Shown here piece after piece: positions 46,240-56,952 of a stretch of 64,000 nt of DNA. The position numbers were made by a program, and so were the translations under genes. Numbering within the stretch: position 1 is the first letter of the stretch; the number at the start of each line of letters is the position of its first letter. This DNA is from Gracilaria gracilis (taxonomy: Eukaryota > Rhodophyta > Florideophyceae > Gracilariales > Gracilariaceae). The notes beneath the pieces were generated by a model. It saw only the letters and a list, made by a program, of their open reading frames with translations, was not told the DNA's origin and did no database searches. The stretch spans positions 1-64,000 of the forward strand of contig JARGSG010000066.1 in NCBI GenBank assembly GCA_030374805.1, given 5' to 3'.

Positions 46240-47316
46240 ATGCATCGTGGTCCACTTTTATCAGACGTGGAAAAGGCACAAATCCTAGCGCATGCCTCGC
46301 ATGGAATGTCCCACCGAGCCATCGCCGACAAACTAAGCCGGCACCGTACTACAGTACAGCAATTTCGAATGAGGCCAAAGCGCAGCCAACAAAGTTAATG
46401 GAAACCAAGGAACCAGAAGATATCTGCCGAGACCAAACGTACGGTTATTCGAGACGTTACTATGCACCAGTCCAGCGCGAAAAATGTTCAACAAAAGTAT
46501 AATTTGAGCATCACCACTCGGCAAATCCAACAAATCCTTACAGAAGTACCTTATCTTAAGTATAAGAATATAAAGTCGGGCCCTTTTATGAACCTTCAAC
46601 ACAAGAAAAAAAGGGGTTTGTCTGCCAAAAATAAGCTCTTATGGGATTCTATCGAATGGAAGAAAATTATATTTTCAAACGAGAAAAAGTTTAATCTTGA
46701 TGATTGCAATGGTTTAGGATCATATTGGCATGATTTAAGGAAGAAGCCAGAGATATTTTCGAAACGGGTGCAAGGAGGAAAGTCGCTCATGGTATGGGGG
46801 TGCATTTCGTACTATGGTGCTGGATTTTTAACTGCTTTTGATACTACAATAACATCTAAATGTTATATAGATGTACTGGAGAAGGATTTCTTGCCCTATG
46901 CTGCTGAAACACTGGGGAAAAATTGAGTGTTTATGCACGATGGGGCTAGTCCCCATCGCGCAAATGCTACCAAAAAGTGGCTTAGCGATCACAATGTCAC
47001 TGTGATGGACTGGCCAGCCAAGAGCCCAGACCTCAATCTAATTGAGAATGTCTGGGCTTGGCTGGCCAGGCACGTCTACGCAGACCACACCCAATTTGAG
47101 TCGGTGGAAAAGTTGGCCGACAGGGTGGAATATGTGTGGAATCAAATGCCAGATTTACTGGTGGAAGATCTTTACAGGTCTGTACCGAAGCGTTTGATTA
47201 CTGTAGTCGAGAAGAAGGGAGGAATGACGGGCTACTACAAGGCCATTCTATGTTGTTTTCTTGTTTTATGCAGTTATAAAATTTCGCCGTTACCCTTCTC
47301 AAGGGCTTTATTTTAG
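46240..47316 (+). pseudogene. Tc1/mariner-type transposase with two in-frame stops
   Basis: From ATG 46240: a helix-turn-helix start (LLSDVEKAQILAHASHGMSH, RAIADKLSRHRTTV), then NVQQKYNLSITTRQIQQIL, IIFSNEKKFNLDD, LMVWGCISYYGAGFL, FMHDGASPHRA (second Asp), and DWPAKSPDLNLIENVWAWL (third acidic residue). The first catalytic Asp of the usual FSDEKKF block is Asn. Stops lie at 46396-46398 and 46924-46926; the frame is otherwise continuous. The total of about 340 codons matches the family. It ends close to the start of the pogo-type element. Confidence 0.88.
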
Positions 47317-47323
47317 ACAAGGC

Positions 47324-49634
47324 GATATTTGAGACGGTTTCCCGCCACAATTCGTTGGACCGAAACAGGGCTGACCGTCACCTTGTAGCATAACCCAAAC
47401 CCTCCGTAGCTCCCGCGCATTACGCAATAAAGCCATGAACCGCCCTTTCCAGTTCCTAGGGTACCATGAATCTCAAGACCGATGAGAAGCACAGCGTTCC
47501 ACCCCCAATTCTGCAGGGAAGCCGCTTTCCCTCACAGTGGAAATAATACCACCCTCGATGCGACGCCAAGCAGCAGATCATAAGAAGCGGTCAGAACGCC
47601 TCTCCGAACAGCGCGAAAAACGCATGATGGCCGTAGAGCTTCTTCGTGAAAACCATACAGTTCGAGGAATCGCTCGGACAACGGGTGTGTCCAGAAGCAC
47701 TGTCCAACGTCTGAAAACATGTTTGAAGAAGAATGACGAGAAACAACTACAGTACCTGACAAGCGAAACAATTAGTGCTGGGCGCCCCAGAATTATAAAC
47801 GCAGAAGAAGCAACGCTTATAAACAGCAGGCTCAAACTAGCGTCTCAACGAGGATTCGCGGTTAATAACAGCACATTCAAACATGTACTTTCTCGAGTCG
47901 CTGCTGATGGCAGACAAGGGTATACAAGAGGGGTTCCTAGTGATGCGACAGTGCGAACGTATCTTGCGCAGCATCCCGATATATCCTACAAAAGGATAGA
48001 AAACAAAGAACACGCTAAGCTTGCTGCTGAAAGTTTTGGCCACATTGACACCTTCTTTTCAGCATTGGATGACATACAGCGTCAGCATCCTGGCATACTT
48101 CTCGACGCCAACCGTGTTTGGAACTTGGACGAAACTGCAGTTGACTGCACATTTGGGAAATGGGAAAAGGCCTTTACTTCATCCGAAACAAAAAGCGGAG
48201 GTTACCAGGCTGTTCGTTCGACATATGGTGCAAGTAAACACATCACAGCAGTAATCGCAGCCTCTGCAGCTGGACTATTAACTCCTCCTTTCTTCATTAT
48301 TGCCGGTGTTCGGCAAAACAGTGACTGGTGGGCGCCCGTCACTGGAAGGTTCCTGCACCCCCCCACAGGAATTATAAAGAGATTTACCCAGCCGGGGTGG
48401 TTTCCAGAGAATGGATGCATAAAGGTGACAGAGAACGGATCCATGGAAGGTCCCATACTGACGGCATTCGTCAGAAATTTGCACCACACAGCCACAAAGT
48501 ATTTGAAGCCCGACTTGTCTTTCCTCGTGTTCCTGGATGGACATTCCTCCCGCAAGCATCCGGAGTGGATTGACTTTTGCTCCCAGAATTTGATGGAGGC
48601 CCTGATTAACGCCGCAAATACTTCACACATACTCCAACCATGCGATCAGCTGATTAACAAACGCTTTCACGAGCTTATGCGCGACGTAAGGGACGAATTC
48701 TTTCGCCAAGGTTGTGTCGATGCCACTAGAGTTAATTTCAATCTAGCCTGTGCTGTGTACGCTTGGGAGCGTATAACCCCGGAGATAATTCAGTCCTCCT
48801 TTAAGGTCACTGGTACCTTCCCTTTCAAGCGAAATTTTGCCGAGAAGTACAAGACCTTCAAAGATGAGCAAGCAATAAGAGTGAAAGAAGAAGAGAATTG
48901 TCTTGGGGATATGTCGGTTGCGTCACGCTTACCCGCTGTACGGAAGAGACGAAGTGATCAGGATGTTTTCAATAAGATGATGGGTATTCTTTCCAGCACC
49001 AGTTTGGGTGTATCGACCAAGATAAAGGAGATACATATACTCCTGAAGAAAGAAGAAACTGTCAACAACATACTTATGGAGAACATAAACGGCAAGAAAA
49101 ACGTTATGGTCAAGCGTACCGATAGGCAAGGGCGGAAATTGTACGATGCAGGTGCTCCAGCGGCGTGGGTTACGCACGGAGAGGAGATTAAACGGAGGAA
49201 GGAAGAGGCAGACAAACAGGCTGCGATTGAAAGAGAGCGTCAGGCAGAGAAAGCCAACAAATGCATGCAGAGAATTAAAGCCAGAGAGCAAGCGGAAGCT
49301 GCTGCGGAAAAAAGGGCGGCAGAGCGCGAACAAAAACGACAACAGAAGCTTGCTGCGAGAGCGGAGAAGCGTGCAAAGGTTCTCCAGGATCGGAGGGAGA
49401 AGCAGCTGGCGGCGCAAGAGAAAGAAAGAGCAAGACGTCTGAACCGACTCTCCCGGGCTTTGGGTCAAGAAACAGCTAAGAAGCAGAGAGCGCAGCGTGT
49501 TGTAGCAGCCGCTGGTGGCAGTAGGAGAAAGAGAACTCCTGTGTCTGCCTTTCAGTTTGCGGCTACGCTTGTTTTGGAGTCGGTTGAAGACGCAGTTGAT
49601 ATCGGAGTTCAATCCACTTGATGTCTCAAATATC
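47324..49634 (+). mobile_element. pogo-type element bounded by a 12-bp inverted repeat
   Basis: The word gatatttgagac at 47324-47335 and its exact reverse complement gtctcaaatatc at 49623-49634 flank the intact transposase closely on the right and about 220 bases away on the left. A 12-bp match is short and no target duplication is evident, so these may be inner parts of longer terminal repeats or coincidence. Confidence 0.45.
47558..49621 (+). CDS. pogo/Jerky-type DDE transposase, intact 687-residue frame
   Basis: The first ATG is 47558 (MRRQAADHKKRSERL). An N-terminal helix-turn-helix (VRGIARTTGVSRSTVQRL) is followed by an AGRPRII linker and GVPSDATVRTYL. The DDE_1 core shows VWNLDETAV (D191), SFLVFLDGHSSR (D327) and SHILQPCDQLINKRF (D363), giving a complete D-D-D triad with spacing usual for pogo. 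The C-terminal 130 residues are a Lys/Glu/Ala/Arg-rich coiled coil (RAEKRAKVLQDRREKQLAAQ). There are no stops or frameshifts, unlike every neighbouring transposase, so it is either a recent arrival or under selection, possibly domesticated. It stands just downstream of a dead Tc1/mariner copy. Confidence 0.9.
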   Translation: MRRQAADHKKRSERLSEQREKRMMAVELLRENHTVRGIARTTGVSRSTVQRLKTCLKKNDEKQLQYLTSETISAGRPRIINAEEATLINSRLKLASQRGFAVNNSTFKHVLSRVAADGRQGYTRGVPSDATVRTYLAQHPDISYKRIENKEHAKLAAESFGHIDTFFSALDDIQRQHPGILLDANRVWNLDETAVDCTFGKWEKAFTSSETKSGGYQAVRSTYGASKHITAVIAASAAGLLTPPFFIIAGVRQNSDWWAPVTGRFLHPPTGIIKRFTQPGWFPENGCIKVTENGSMEGPILTAFVRNLHHTATKYLKPDLSFLVFLDGHSSRKHPEWIDFCSQNLMEALINAANTSHILQPCDQLINKRFHELMRDVRDEFFRQGCVDATRVNFNLACAVYAWERITPEIIQSSFKVTGTFPFKRNFAEKYKTFKDEQAIRVKEEENCLGDMSVASRLPAVRKRRSDQDVFNKMMGILSSTSLGVSTKIKEIHILLKKEETVNNILMENINGKKNVMVKRTDRQGRKLYDAGAPAAWVTHGEEIKRRKEEADKQAAIERERQAEKANKCMQRIKAREQAEAAAEKRAAEREQKRQQKLAARAEKRAKVLQDRREKQLAAQEKERARRLNRLSRALGQETAKKQRAQRVVAAAGGSRRKRTPVSAFQFAATLVLESVEDAVDIGVQST

Positions 49635-51005
49635 CCCCGTACGCCCATGTCGGACCGTGTCGGTGGCGATGGGTGATCTGGACGTTGCGTGGGTGGAGGT
49701 GATGCCCTATAGACGTGCGGCATACCAGAGAAATCAGCTCATCGAGCTCTTTGGAGATGGTAGAATTACAAATTAAATGGAGGACCAGAAGAAGAATTCG
49801 TTTTAAAATTACCCTTAGAGGGCCCAAATTTAGCCTTTGAGAAGGGTATATATAAACTTCGTTTTCTATTTGTGCGTGCGCTCTGAATTTGCTGCGCGTA
49901 TGGTAACGTCCTTTTATCTACACTATGGTCTACGGTCTACTCTGCTGTTGAGAAAGTATCTTTGTCGTAGGGAGTTAGTTCTCGACGCATTGGTTGGATT
50001 GGCGTTTCGAGGTATAGAAATTTCGTGGAGTGTACTACAGCGCCTCGACGACGGGATTCACATGCGCTTCATTCTCGAGTCCGCTACCGTCACTAGCCTC
50101 ACCTCCACCTTCAACACTGGTGTTCACTCCGCCTCAGCTATTGGCCTCGCCACAGCCTTGGCCTCCATTTCCAACACGGTCGCTCTCTCCACGTCTTCGT
50201 GAGGCAAGGTCTCCGCTTGAGGTACCGCCTCCGCTTCCGCGACCGTCGTCCTCTCTGTCGCAGCTTGAAACATCGCTTTTGTCTCATTCGTCGCCTGAAG
50301 TAACGTGGTCGCCTCTACCTCCAGTCTGAATCTGGTCTTCGCATCGCAGATAGCGTCCGTCTCTGGCCGTGCGTCTGCCGCTGTTCTCAGTACCGCGTCT
50401 TTTCCGGTATTCTCATGTTGTCTAACTCCGCCTCTGCTCGAAGTACCGTATCGGCCTCTGTTTCAGCTCCCGGCACCGCTCTCGCCTCTGCGTTCTCTGC
50501 CGCCGTCGTGTGAGCGTTCTGTTGAGCTCGCATCACCGTATCTGCCTCTGCCTTCTCTGCCGACATCGCGCACGTCTTCAGAAATGGCATGGACTACACG
50601 TTTTCGTCCGGTTCTGGAAGCTCTAGTTGGTGACCGGCTTTGCCTTCGCTTAGGGAACGCCAGCGCTGATTTCTCTTTTGATCTTGGAATCTGCCGTTTA
50701 GTTTGACTGTCTTCATTGCTTCTGAAACGTTTTGGTTGGACCATGTACGTGGTATGGCTTTTGCTTGCACTGCCGTTTTGCACACTGCATTTTTTTTCGC
50801 TTTCAACGCCGTTTCTGCAATCGCCTCCGACTTTGTGACCCTCACCTTTTGTGTTTGTGTCTGCTTTAGTCTGTGGGCTCGTTTGTTAAGCACACTACTT
50901 TTTTTTCGGGATTGCTTTCACCATTGCCAACTTCGGTTTGGAAACTGGAAGAGTTGGACGTCTACATGGGGCCGCTCGTATTGTAATGGACCGGCAACTT
51001 GAACT

Positions 51006-51125
51006 GTCTGTGTTATCATGATCGCTGTCTGTGTTATCATGATCGCTGTCTGTGTTTTCATGATCGCTGTCTGTGTTATCATGGTCTCTGTCTGTGTTAT
51101 CATGCTCGCTGTCTGTGATATCATG
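51006..51125. repeat. 21-bp minisatellite, about six units
   Basis: Units of the form tctgtgttatcatgatcgct repeat with small changes. Being a multiple of three, the unit gives a heptapeptide repeat (MITQTAI) on the minus strand, but no gene is supported. Confidence 0.9.
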
Positions 51126-51317
51126 GCTGCCAAGCGATCAACAGTAGTATTATGATTAAAAATTAAGTGCCCTGCTTGTGGCCCGCAGTACATGATATCA
51201 GATATTCGTTCAGGACCTGAGTGACAACTCAACGGATGTTGGGTAGGATAGTAAACCTTTCCAACTACCTTGGTGTCCGTATTGTACTCGTAAGTGCGCT
51301 TCTGGAATAAGTATAAG

Positions 51318-51437
51318 TTATCAACCGGGGCAAGCCAAGGAAATGCGGACCGAGGCCAGTATATCGGGTCCGAGCGAAGCGAGGCCCGATATATTGTGCC
51401 GAGGTGCGCTTTTTCCTGGCGAGCCGCAGGGTGATAA
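51318..51437. repeat. ~120-bp foldback element 1 (TTATC...GATAA ends)
   Basis: Arms at 51318-51370 and about 51383-51437 pair with roughly a quarter mismatches around the tip gagcgaagcgag. The ends are ttatca and tgataa. Words around it (ttcaggacc...gtgacaa at 51211 and its inverse near 51441-51470) form an outer inverted pair. It resembles 52692-52814 in arm sequence, so the two form one family of short foldback elements. Confidence 0.8.
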
Positions 51438-52691
51438 ATTGCTTGTCACCCCGGTCCTGAACCACTGTCCGCCCCCGCGACGGAGCACACTCGCACGTAC
51501 TTGACTGCTTTAATCGCTGCAAACGAAGCGGGCGCTACTGCCACACTCCGTTGAACGTTTGGTCTCGTGCTAAGAAGCCTTACCGCTACTGCTTCAGCAT
51601 CCGGCTCCATCCACATTAATCACGTTACCACCCTCCTCTTCTTTTCACCGCAACCACCACCGCCTCCGCATTCGACTTTATCTCTATCGGCCTCGCGTTT
51701 CCATTCATCAACTTCGACTTCGTCTCCATCGGCCTCGCCATTGCCTCCATCAATGGTTTGCTTTCGGGCTCCGGCATTCTCACTGCCTCTGACTTTAGTT
51801 CGTCACTCCTTCAGCCTCCGCTTCTAGTTCGTCACTCCCTCAGCCTCCACCTTCGCGCCTTCCTTCAGATCGGCTTCTGTCGCGCCTCATTTGCCGGCGA
51901 TTGGCAATGCAGTGGTTTGGATGGACTGAAATGGACTACGTATCATGCGGCAACACGCGACTTTGACATACTGCGGATGCTGGAGATCATTGGGGTCGGA
52001 GATTGAAACCGTGGTTTACCGGAACAGTGTGAAGATGTCTGCGGCGCGCTACCAACTTTCACTGCATCGGCGATTACATTGGTTAAGTCGCCGTTAGCAC
52101 TTCGTCTCTCCCGTAGGCATCTTTACTGCAATGGAACTTTGTGAAGCTTGATTTGGCCTGGTCTGCAATCAATAACTGAAGAATATACTGGCTTGGTTCG
52201 AGAATGAAATAGGAGTTGCGAGTGGTGTGAAGACGTGGATGGATGAACTGGCTGTGACTCAGTGTTGTGTTGCAGTTGCGTGCTATTTTTCTCGGTGCAG
52301 ACTGGTATCGAGAACATTTTTGGTTACTTATTATCATGAACGGAACTACATTTGTATTATGGAAGAGAGCAACTTTGATAAGGTATTCAGGCACTATGAA
52401 GATCAACTTGTCGTGAAGAAGACATTTCAGGTTATCGTGAGAGGTTGGAGATAGCTAATCAGCCGGCAATGCAATGTCTTAGATCAATGTCAACTACCGC
52501 TTTGGACGCGGGAACATCGGACCTTGATCTGGGCAACAGCCCGTAATGGAATGGACCGGTGGCTTGAACTGTCTGTGTTATTTGAACACTGTCTTTGTTA
52601 TTGTGATACGACCAGAAACAAACCTATCTTGTGAATAAAATTTTGAGGACCGCTCGAGGTTATTTGGTATGCCCCCAGTTCACAAGTAAGG

Positions 52692-52814
52692 GTTATCGCA
52701 TGGGCAACGAGGGAAATTTTGATCCCGAGGGAGAGTTATTTTCCCGAAGGCGAAGCCAAGGGAAAATAACCGTCCCGAGGGATCAAAAATTTCCACGAGT
52801 TGCCCTGCGATAAC
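52692..52814. repeat. ~123-bp foldback element 2 (GTTATC...GATAAC ends)
   Basis: Arms at 52692-52745 and 52760-52814 match at about 85%, with the tip gaaggcgaagccaa. Shared arm words with element 1 (ttatc, gggcaa, ggaaat, cgagg) show common origin. Both tips contain GCGAAGC. Confidence 0.85.
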
Positions 52815-54069
52815 ACGCTTATCGCTTGGTGGCGAGGATCACACGTGTACAAATCTGTTATCAATCTGTCTTTTTCGTGCAATTTATGGGGCCTACCCTG
52901 CTGTTTGGCTATGGCCCGACACAATTAGATAAAATCCCAGGTTATTGCGGGCGAATATTGATATTCGCCCGCAAAGAGCCTCTGCAAAACCTCGCATCCG
53001 AGCGATAATATCAGATATTGGTTCAGGACCTGGGTGACAAGAAGTAGACTCGACCAGCTTCATCGGCTCGTAACTGTATAACCTGCGACTTCCCTCGATG
53101 TTTTTGAGGACATGCAAACGCGTATATATTTACCATCCGCGACTTCACGAGCATCAAAATGGGCAACAGTCTGCCACGGTATGAAAACCTTGGCAGAGAC
53201 CGACCAGTGTTGGATCAAAATTGAGAGAATGTGCAGGATGACCAGCGATGCCTGTAGCGCCAGCGTAATGAACTTTGATAACTGGTAGTAAAGAACGGCA
53301 GTGAGCCATGTGCAGTACAGAACAGCAAATGGAGAGGTATCCAGCCTAGTGATCGGGCGAGCGGGGCGATAGAATGAGAGACGGACAATCGAGTTTCCCT
53401 TCCATTGTACTGCCTGCGTACTTGGTGGGCAAGATATAGTTAGGGGGTTAGATCAGATGGAACAAACGCGGCTTGGTTGCTTGTGTGAAGCCATGAAGAT
53501 GCTTTCATTAACGTGAGGGTAAACAATGCGTTGCGGAGTCCAACAAGTCCGCGGCGGGAGGCCAGGACGGTCTGTGACAGCGCGCTGTACGTTCAGCCAA
53601 TTCTTCCACATCGCAAAATTGCCAGCGGATCTAACTTGGCTCCCAAATCCGACAACTTCGGTGTTTCGCTGTCCTGGAACATAGTCGTTGGTATCATAAC
53701 TGTGACTCTACTACTGGCAAGAAACAGATAAGCTTCTTGTGCGCTTAACCCCAGAGCGACCGCCTTCCTTAATCATCGGTGCTCTGTAGAGGCCTTGTGT
53801 TGAGAGAAGTGGTCCGACTTCAAGCGATTTTTGTTTTACTTCTTCAATACTGTGGGTCCCCAAAGCGCGGCAAGCCCACAATCAATCTTGTTGCAGCCAA
53901 GTAGTAAGATGCCCGAACTCATCGCCGCAGACCTTTGGGAGCATTGAATCACGAGCGCAGTTTTGTGTCTCAGTTAAATCTCCGCTCTGGTACCGACTTT
54001 GGCTTCCTAAGATCGTAAGAAGAAGAAGAGTTGGTTGTAAACAAACGTTTCCCATTTGCTCACACCACC

Positions 54070-54918
54070 ATGCCAGACCCCGCATTGCGAGCGTTGCAGA
54101 CCATGATACTTCGCGTATGCCAGTCCCGCCCTGATGGTTTAACAGACGCCGAAATAGTCCAGCATCTGGACAAAAATGTGAAACCCAAGCATTGTCTCGA
54201 CTCATACAATGAATTGCTTCGAAACGGACGGTCGAAGCTTTTGAAGAAAAGCGTTGGCGAAGAGGCGCAGAAGAAATATGTCGTCGTCTACCAGTGGGTA
54301 AGCCTGAAAGATGCCGAGAAATTTCGTGGACTTGATGCTGCTGAGAGAATGGTGGATGATATGATTGAGCGATCTGGTCAAAATGGCGTTACAAAACGGG
54401 ACATGAAGTTCAGGACGAACATTCAAAACCCTTCTGAGCTAAAGCAAATCGTGGAACGACTCATTGCGCGGGGACTGGTTAAAGAGATCAAATCTGTTCA
54501 GGGTGCAAACAAGAAGGCTTACATTGCATCCGGTGTGGAACCATCAACAGCTCACACTAGTGGTCCTTGGTACAACGATGAGCAAGAGTTTGACACAATG
54601 TTCATAGATACCATCTACGCGCAGGTGGTTGGATACATGTTTTCGATGGAGTACGTCACTGTTGACAGCGTCACAGAGTACGTGGCGGACTTGCACATTT
54701 CAACTGAAACCCTTTCGAAAAGTGATATACGACAGTTGATGATGACCATGCTGTATGATTCGGCTATTGAGCAATGTACTGGAAGGAATGATGGGGGAGA
54801 GTACTTCAGAATAGTTACAAATGCGCCTGCTGTGAATCATCTTTCGTCTATCCCCTGTGGTTTATGCCCAGTGTTTCATGATTGTAGCCCTGATGGCATT
54901 ATTTCTTCGAAGACATGA
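54070..54918 (+). CDS. RPC6: RNA polymerase III subunit RPC6 (RPC34)
   Basis: This subunit belongs to the RPC3-RPC6-RPC7 initiation subcomplex of RNA polymerase III, which opens promoters of tRNA and 5S genes in the nucleus. The 282-residue frame starts at ATG 54070 in a CACCATG context; an in-frame ATG at 54031 would add 13 unlikely residues. Winged-helix repeats fill the N-terminal two thirds (LRVCQSRPDGLTDAEIVQHL; MIERSGQNGVTKRDMKFRTN). Family hallmarks follow: LVKEIKSVQGANKKAYIASG, SGPWYNDEQEF, and the C-terminal IPCGLCPVFHDC, the cysteines of the iron-sulfur site. Length is close to the usual 280-400. It ends 24 bases from the oppositely oriented GTPase gene. No introns. High confidence. 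Confidence 0.93.
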   Translation: MPDPALRALQTMILRVCQSRPDGLTDAEIVQHLDKNVKPKHCLDSYNELLRNGRSKLLKKSVGEEAQKKYVVVYQWVSLKDAEKFRGLDAAERMVDDMIERSGQNGVTKRDMKFRTNIQNPSELKQIVERLIARGLVKEIKSVQGANKKAYIASGVEPSTAHTSGPWYNDEQEFDTMFIDTIYAQVVGYMFSMEYVTVDSVTEYVADLHISTETLSKSDIRQLMMTMLYDSAIEQCTGRNDGGEYFRIVTNAPAVNHLSSIPCGLCPVFHDCSPDGIISSKT

Positions 54919-54942
54919 GCGTCTAGATATTTATTTGGTCCG

Positions 54943-56952
54943 CTAGGACTCTTCGCGGAGAGACTGAAATGCGGACACTGTGCGTTTGAAATCATCTCCT
55001 ATCGCCTTTCGCAAGTTTGCCTTCATATCATTTGTTAGCGCAGATTCTATGTCCCACATTTGATAATGAAGTTTGCATGACCTCCAAATCAAACCGTTCT
55101 TTGGCTCTTGTCGCTCATCCGCTGGTAACTCCAAAAACACCAGACGTTCTTTCCGTGCAAGATCCCTAACAAACGACACATTTGGCTTTCTTCGCATTCG
55201 TAGCAGTGCTTCCCATGTGCGAAGAAGAAAAGATTTCATGACTGTATCTGGCATATGGAGAACGTGCGTCACATATCGCTTTTCGCCATCATTCAGCCTG
55301 CGTGGAAACCCATCACTCAGGTATATTGCATTCTTACGAGTTTTTTGAACATGAAGAGGATACTGTCTACTAGGATGCTGTAACTTCCTCACAAGCGCTT
55401 CCTCGGAAAGATGTACAAGGATGTCTTGAGCTTTCCGGAATTCTTCGGGGTCTCTCAAATTTTCAATCTCGAGCAGTCCCTTTTGCAATCTGTCAAAATA
55501 ACTGGCCTTAAATGGCTTTCCTTCGCATAGCTTCTTCAGCGTTTTCAACGCCTCTTCACGGATATCTCCAAGATTATCTGCGTGTGGACCAAGGTCATAA
55601 ACGTGGGAATCAGGAACATCGAGAGACGCATGCTTTCTCATAGCATTTATCAATGACTTCTTTTGTGTCCGTCGTAGAGCTATCGGTTGCTGATTAACAA
55701 CAAGCATGATGTGATTGGCCATCTCAGGGCCAACTATGCGCTTGTACGTGGCGATATTCGCCTGTGTTCGGGCGTCTATTCGATGGGCAGTTTCAAAACA
55801 GATGATCACTGCATGGATCGTTCCGATCTCCATAATTATGCTTCTAATTTCATCCAAATATTTGCCATCTTGCCCGTGAGAATCATCTAGACCTGGAGTG
55901 TCCCAGACGGAAATCCAAGAATTCCTCACTGGAAGACGCTCCACATTGCTCGTCATAGAGCCGGAACTGCTTTCCAGGAAGCGCCTCTCGGAATTCGAAC
56001 ATAAGTTTTCAAGAATCCAGTTGCCGGTGTGCGACTTTCCTGAGCCTGTGCGACCGATGAGGAGAATGTTGCATGTTTCGGTACCAATTGTAAGAAGACT
56101 TACCTCTTTCACAATCTGGTCCGCATTAGCGTTTTTGGCTTCAAACTCATCAACGAGCGCCCTCACTTTAGAAAGGTTGTCTGGCGGAACATCTGGCCAA
56201 TTCGCGAAAATGCGAGTGACTGCATTGTTTAAAACAGGAGTGGAATAGTGCGTGCCGGTGATCATTTTGACGAATGAAAGCTCATGCGGGACATCGATTA
56301 CTTTGAGAAGGATATGGGCGGTAATGATAGCAATACATGCGATTTCATTTGCATCGACCTTCGACGTTGGTTTTTCATGGTCATGGTTGACGGTCACATC
56401 GAGAACAAATTGCCACTTCCAGTCCGATTGTGCACATGGGATATCCTTAGAGAGCTCGCTGAGATCCTTTACGAAGGTCTGAACAAGAGAATACTGCTGC
56501 TCATATTGTTCCGTATGTGCCCCAACATTCTCAGATGGGTCATAATTGAGAGCGAGGCTGCAGGCGCCGAGGACAGACGTACTTTCTGATTTTGTGGGGG
56601 CGTGATTCTCTTCGACAACTAACTTTGCCATTATGAAAGCTTTCTCATCGTCAGCGGCGACAATGCTATATAAGAAGTCGAGACATAGCCAAGCTGCTCG
56701 ATAAGATCTAGAATCTTGGTCCTGAAGCTGGGGCTTGGAGCTCCATTGTTTCAAATCCACTTTGCGTGGAGAACTGTCCTCAGCTGTGTCTTTCTTGAGA
56801 TCATTCCATATCCCATCTGAAACTATGGGTGAGTTGAGGCAAAGAGAGCTCAAGCTCGACAGAAGCTCGGAAGTGGGTCCGTTCTTGGCAATGCTACACG
56901 ACATCTGTTGGAGAGCCGAAAGCGGCCGCAGAGAAGAGCTGTGTGGCTGCAT
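54943..56952 (-). CDS. AIG1/GIMAP-like GTPase, paralogue 1
   Basis: A 669-residue frame from ATG 56952 (MQPHSSSLRPLS). The first 290 residues form a helical region without a known domain. The G domain starts near residue 295: CNILLIGRTGSGKSHTGNWI (P-loop around 300-307), SSGSMTSNVE (switch Thr), WISVWDTPGLDD (G3 near 350) and IHAVIICFETAHRI. This matches AIG1/IMAP GTPases, which act on membranes in defence or lymphocyte survival elsewhere. Where the family has a TKxD-like G4, this protein has VVNQQP. The C-terminal 200 residues are helical (YFDRLQKGLLEIENLRDPEE). There is no transmembrane segment. The gene is divergent from its paralogue at 60099-62135 and convergent with RPC6. Real gene; role unknown. 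Confidence 0.82.
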   Translation of the reverse strand: MQPHSSSLRPLSALQQMSCSIAKNGPTSELLSSLSSLCLNSPIVSDGIWNDLKKDTAEDSSPRKVDLKQWSSKPQLQDQDSRSYRAAWLCLDFLYSIVAADDEKAFIMAKLVVEENHAPTKSESTSVLGACSLALNYDPSENVGAHTEQYEQQYSLVQTFVKDLSELSKDIPCAQSDWKWQFVLDVTVNHDHEKPTSKVDANEIACIAIITAHILLKVIDVPHELSFVKMITGTHYSTPVLNNAVTRIFANWPDVPPDNLSKVRALVDEFEAKNANADQIVKEVSLLTIGTETCNILLIGRTGSGKSHTGNWILENLCSNSERRFLESSSGSMTSNVERLPVRNSWISVWDTPGLDDSHGQDGKYLDEIRSIIMEIGTIHAVIICFETAHRIDARTQANIATYKRIVGPEMANHIMLVVNQQPIALRRTQKKSLINAMRKHASLDVPDSHVYDLGPHADNLGDIREEALKTLKKLCEGKPFKASYFDRLQKGLLEIENLRDPEEFRKAQDILVHLSEEALVRKLQHPSRQYPLHVQKTRKNAIYLSDGFPRRLNDGEKRYVTHVLHMPDTVMKSFLLRTWEALLRMRRKPNVSFVRDLARKERLVFLELPADERQEPKNGLIWRSCKLHYQMWDIESALTNDMKANLRKAIGDDFKRTVSAFQSLREES

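Larger units (their letters stand above)
49837..53880. other. Repeat-rich spacer with decayed Ala/Glu-repeat coding traces
   Basis: Minus-strand frames at about 49990-50900 read Ala/Glu/Thr-rich low-complexity protein (AEAEADTVLRAEAELD, MEAKAVARPIAEAE), and similar traces recur at 51560-51960, including a 27-bp tandem repeat. They lack starts and are broken, so I list no gene. The interval also has a 21-bp minisatellite, two foldback elements, and dispersed words shared between the 51.0 and 52.5-53.0 kb parts (ggaccgg-cttgaactgtctgtgttat; ttcaggacctg-gtgacaa). 53060-53880 shows nothing. Confidence 0.5.

Noticed and set aside
54031-54069. Upstream ATG for the RPC6 gene
   Set aside because: The second ATG has the better CACCATG context and matches where RPC6 homologues begin; the extra 13 residues look like leader sequence.
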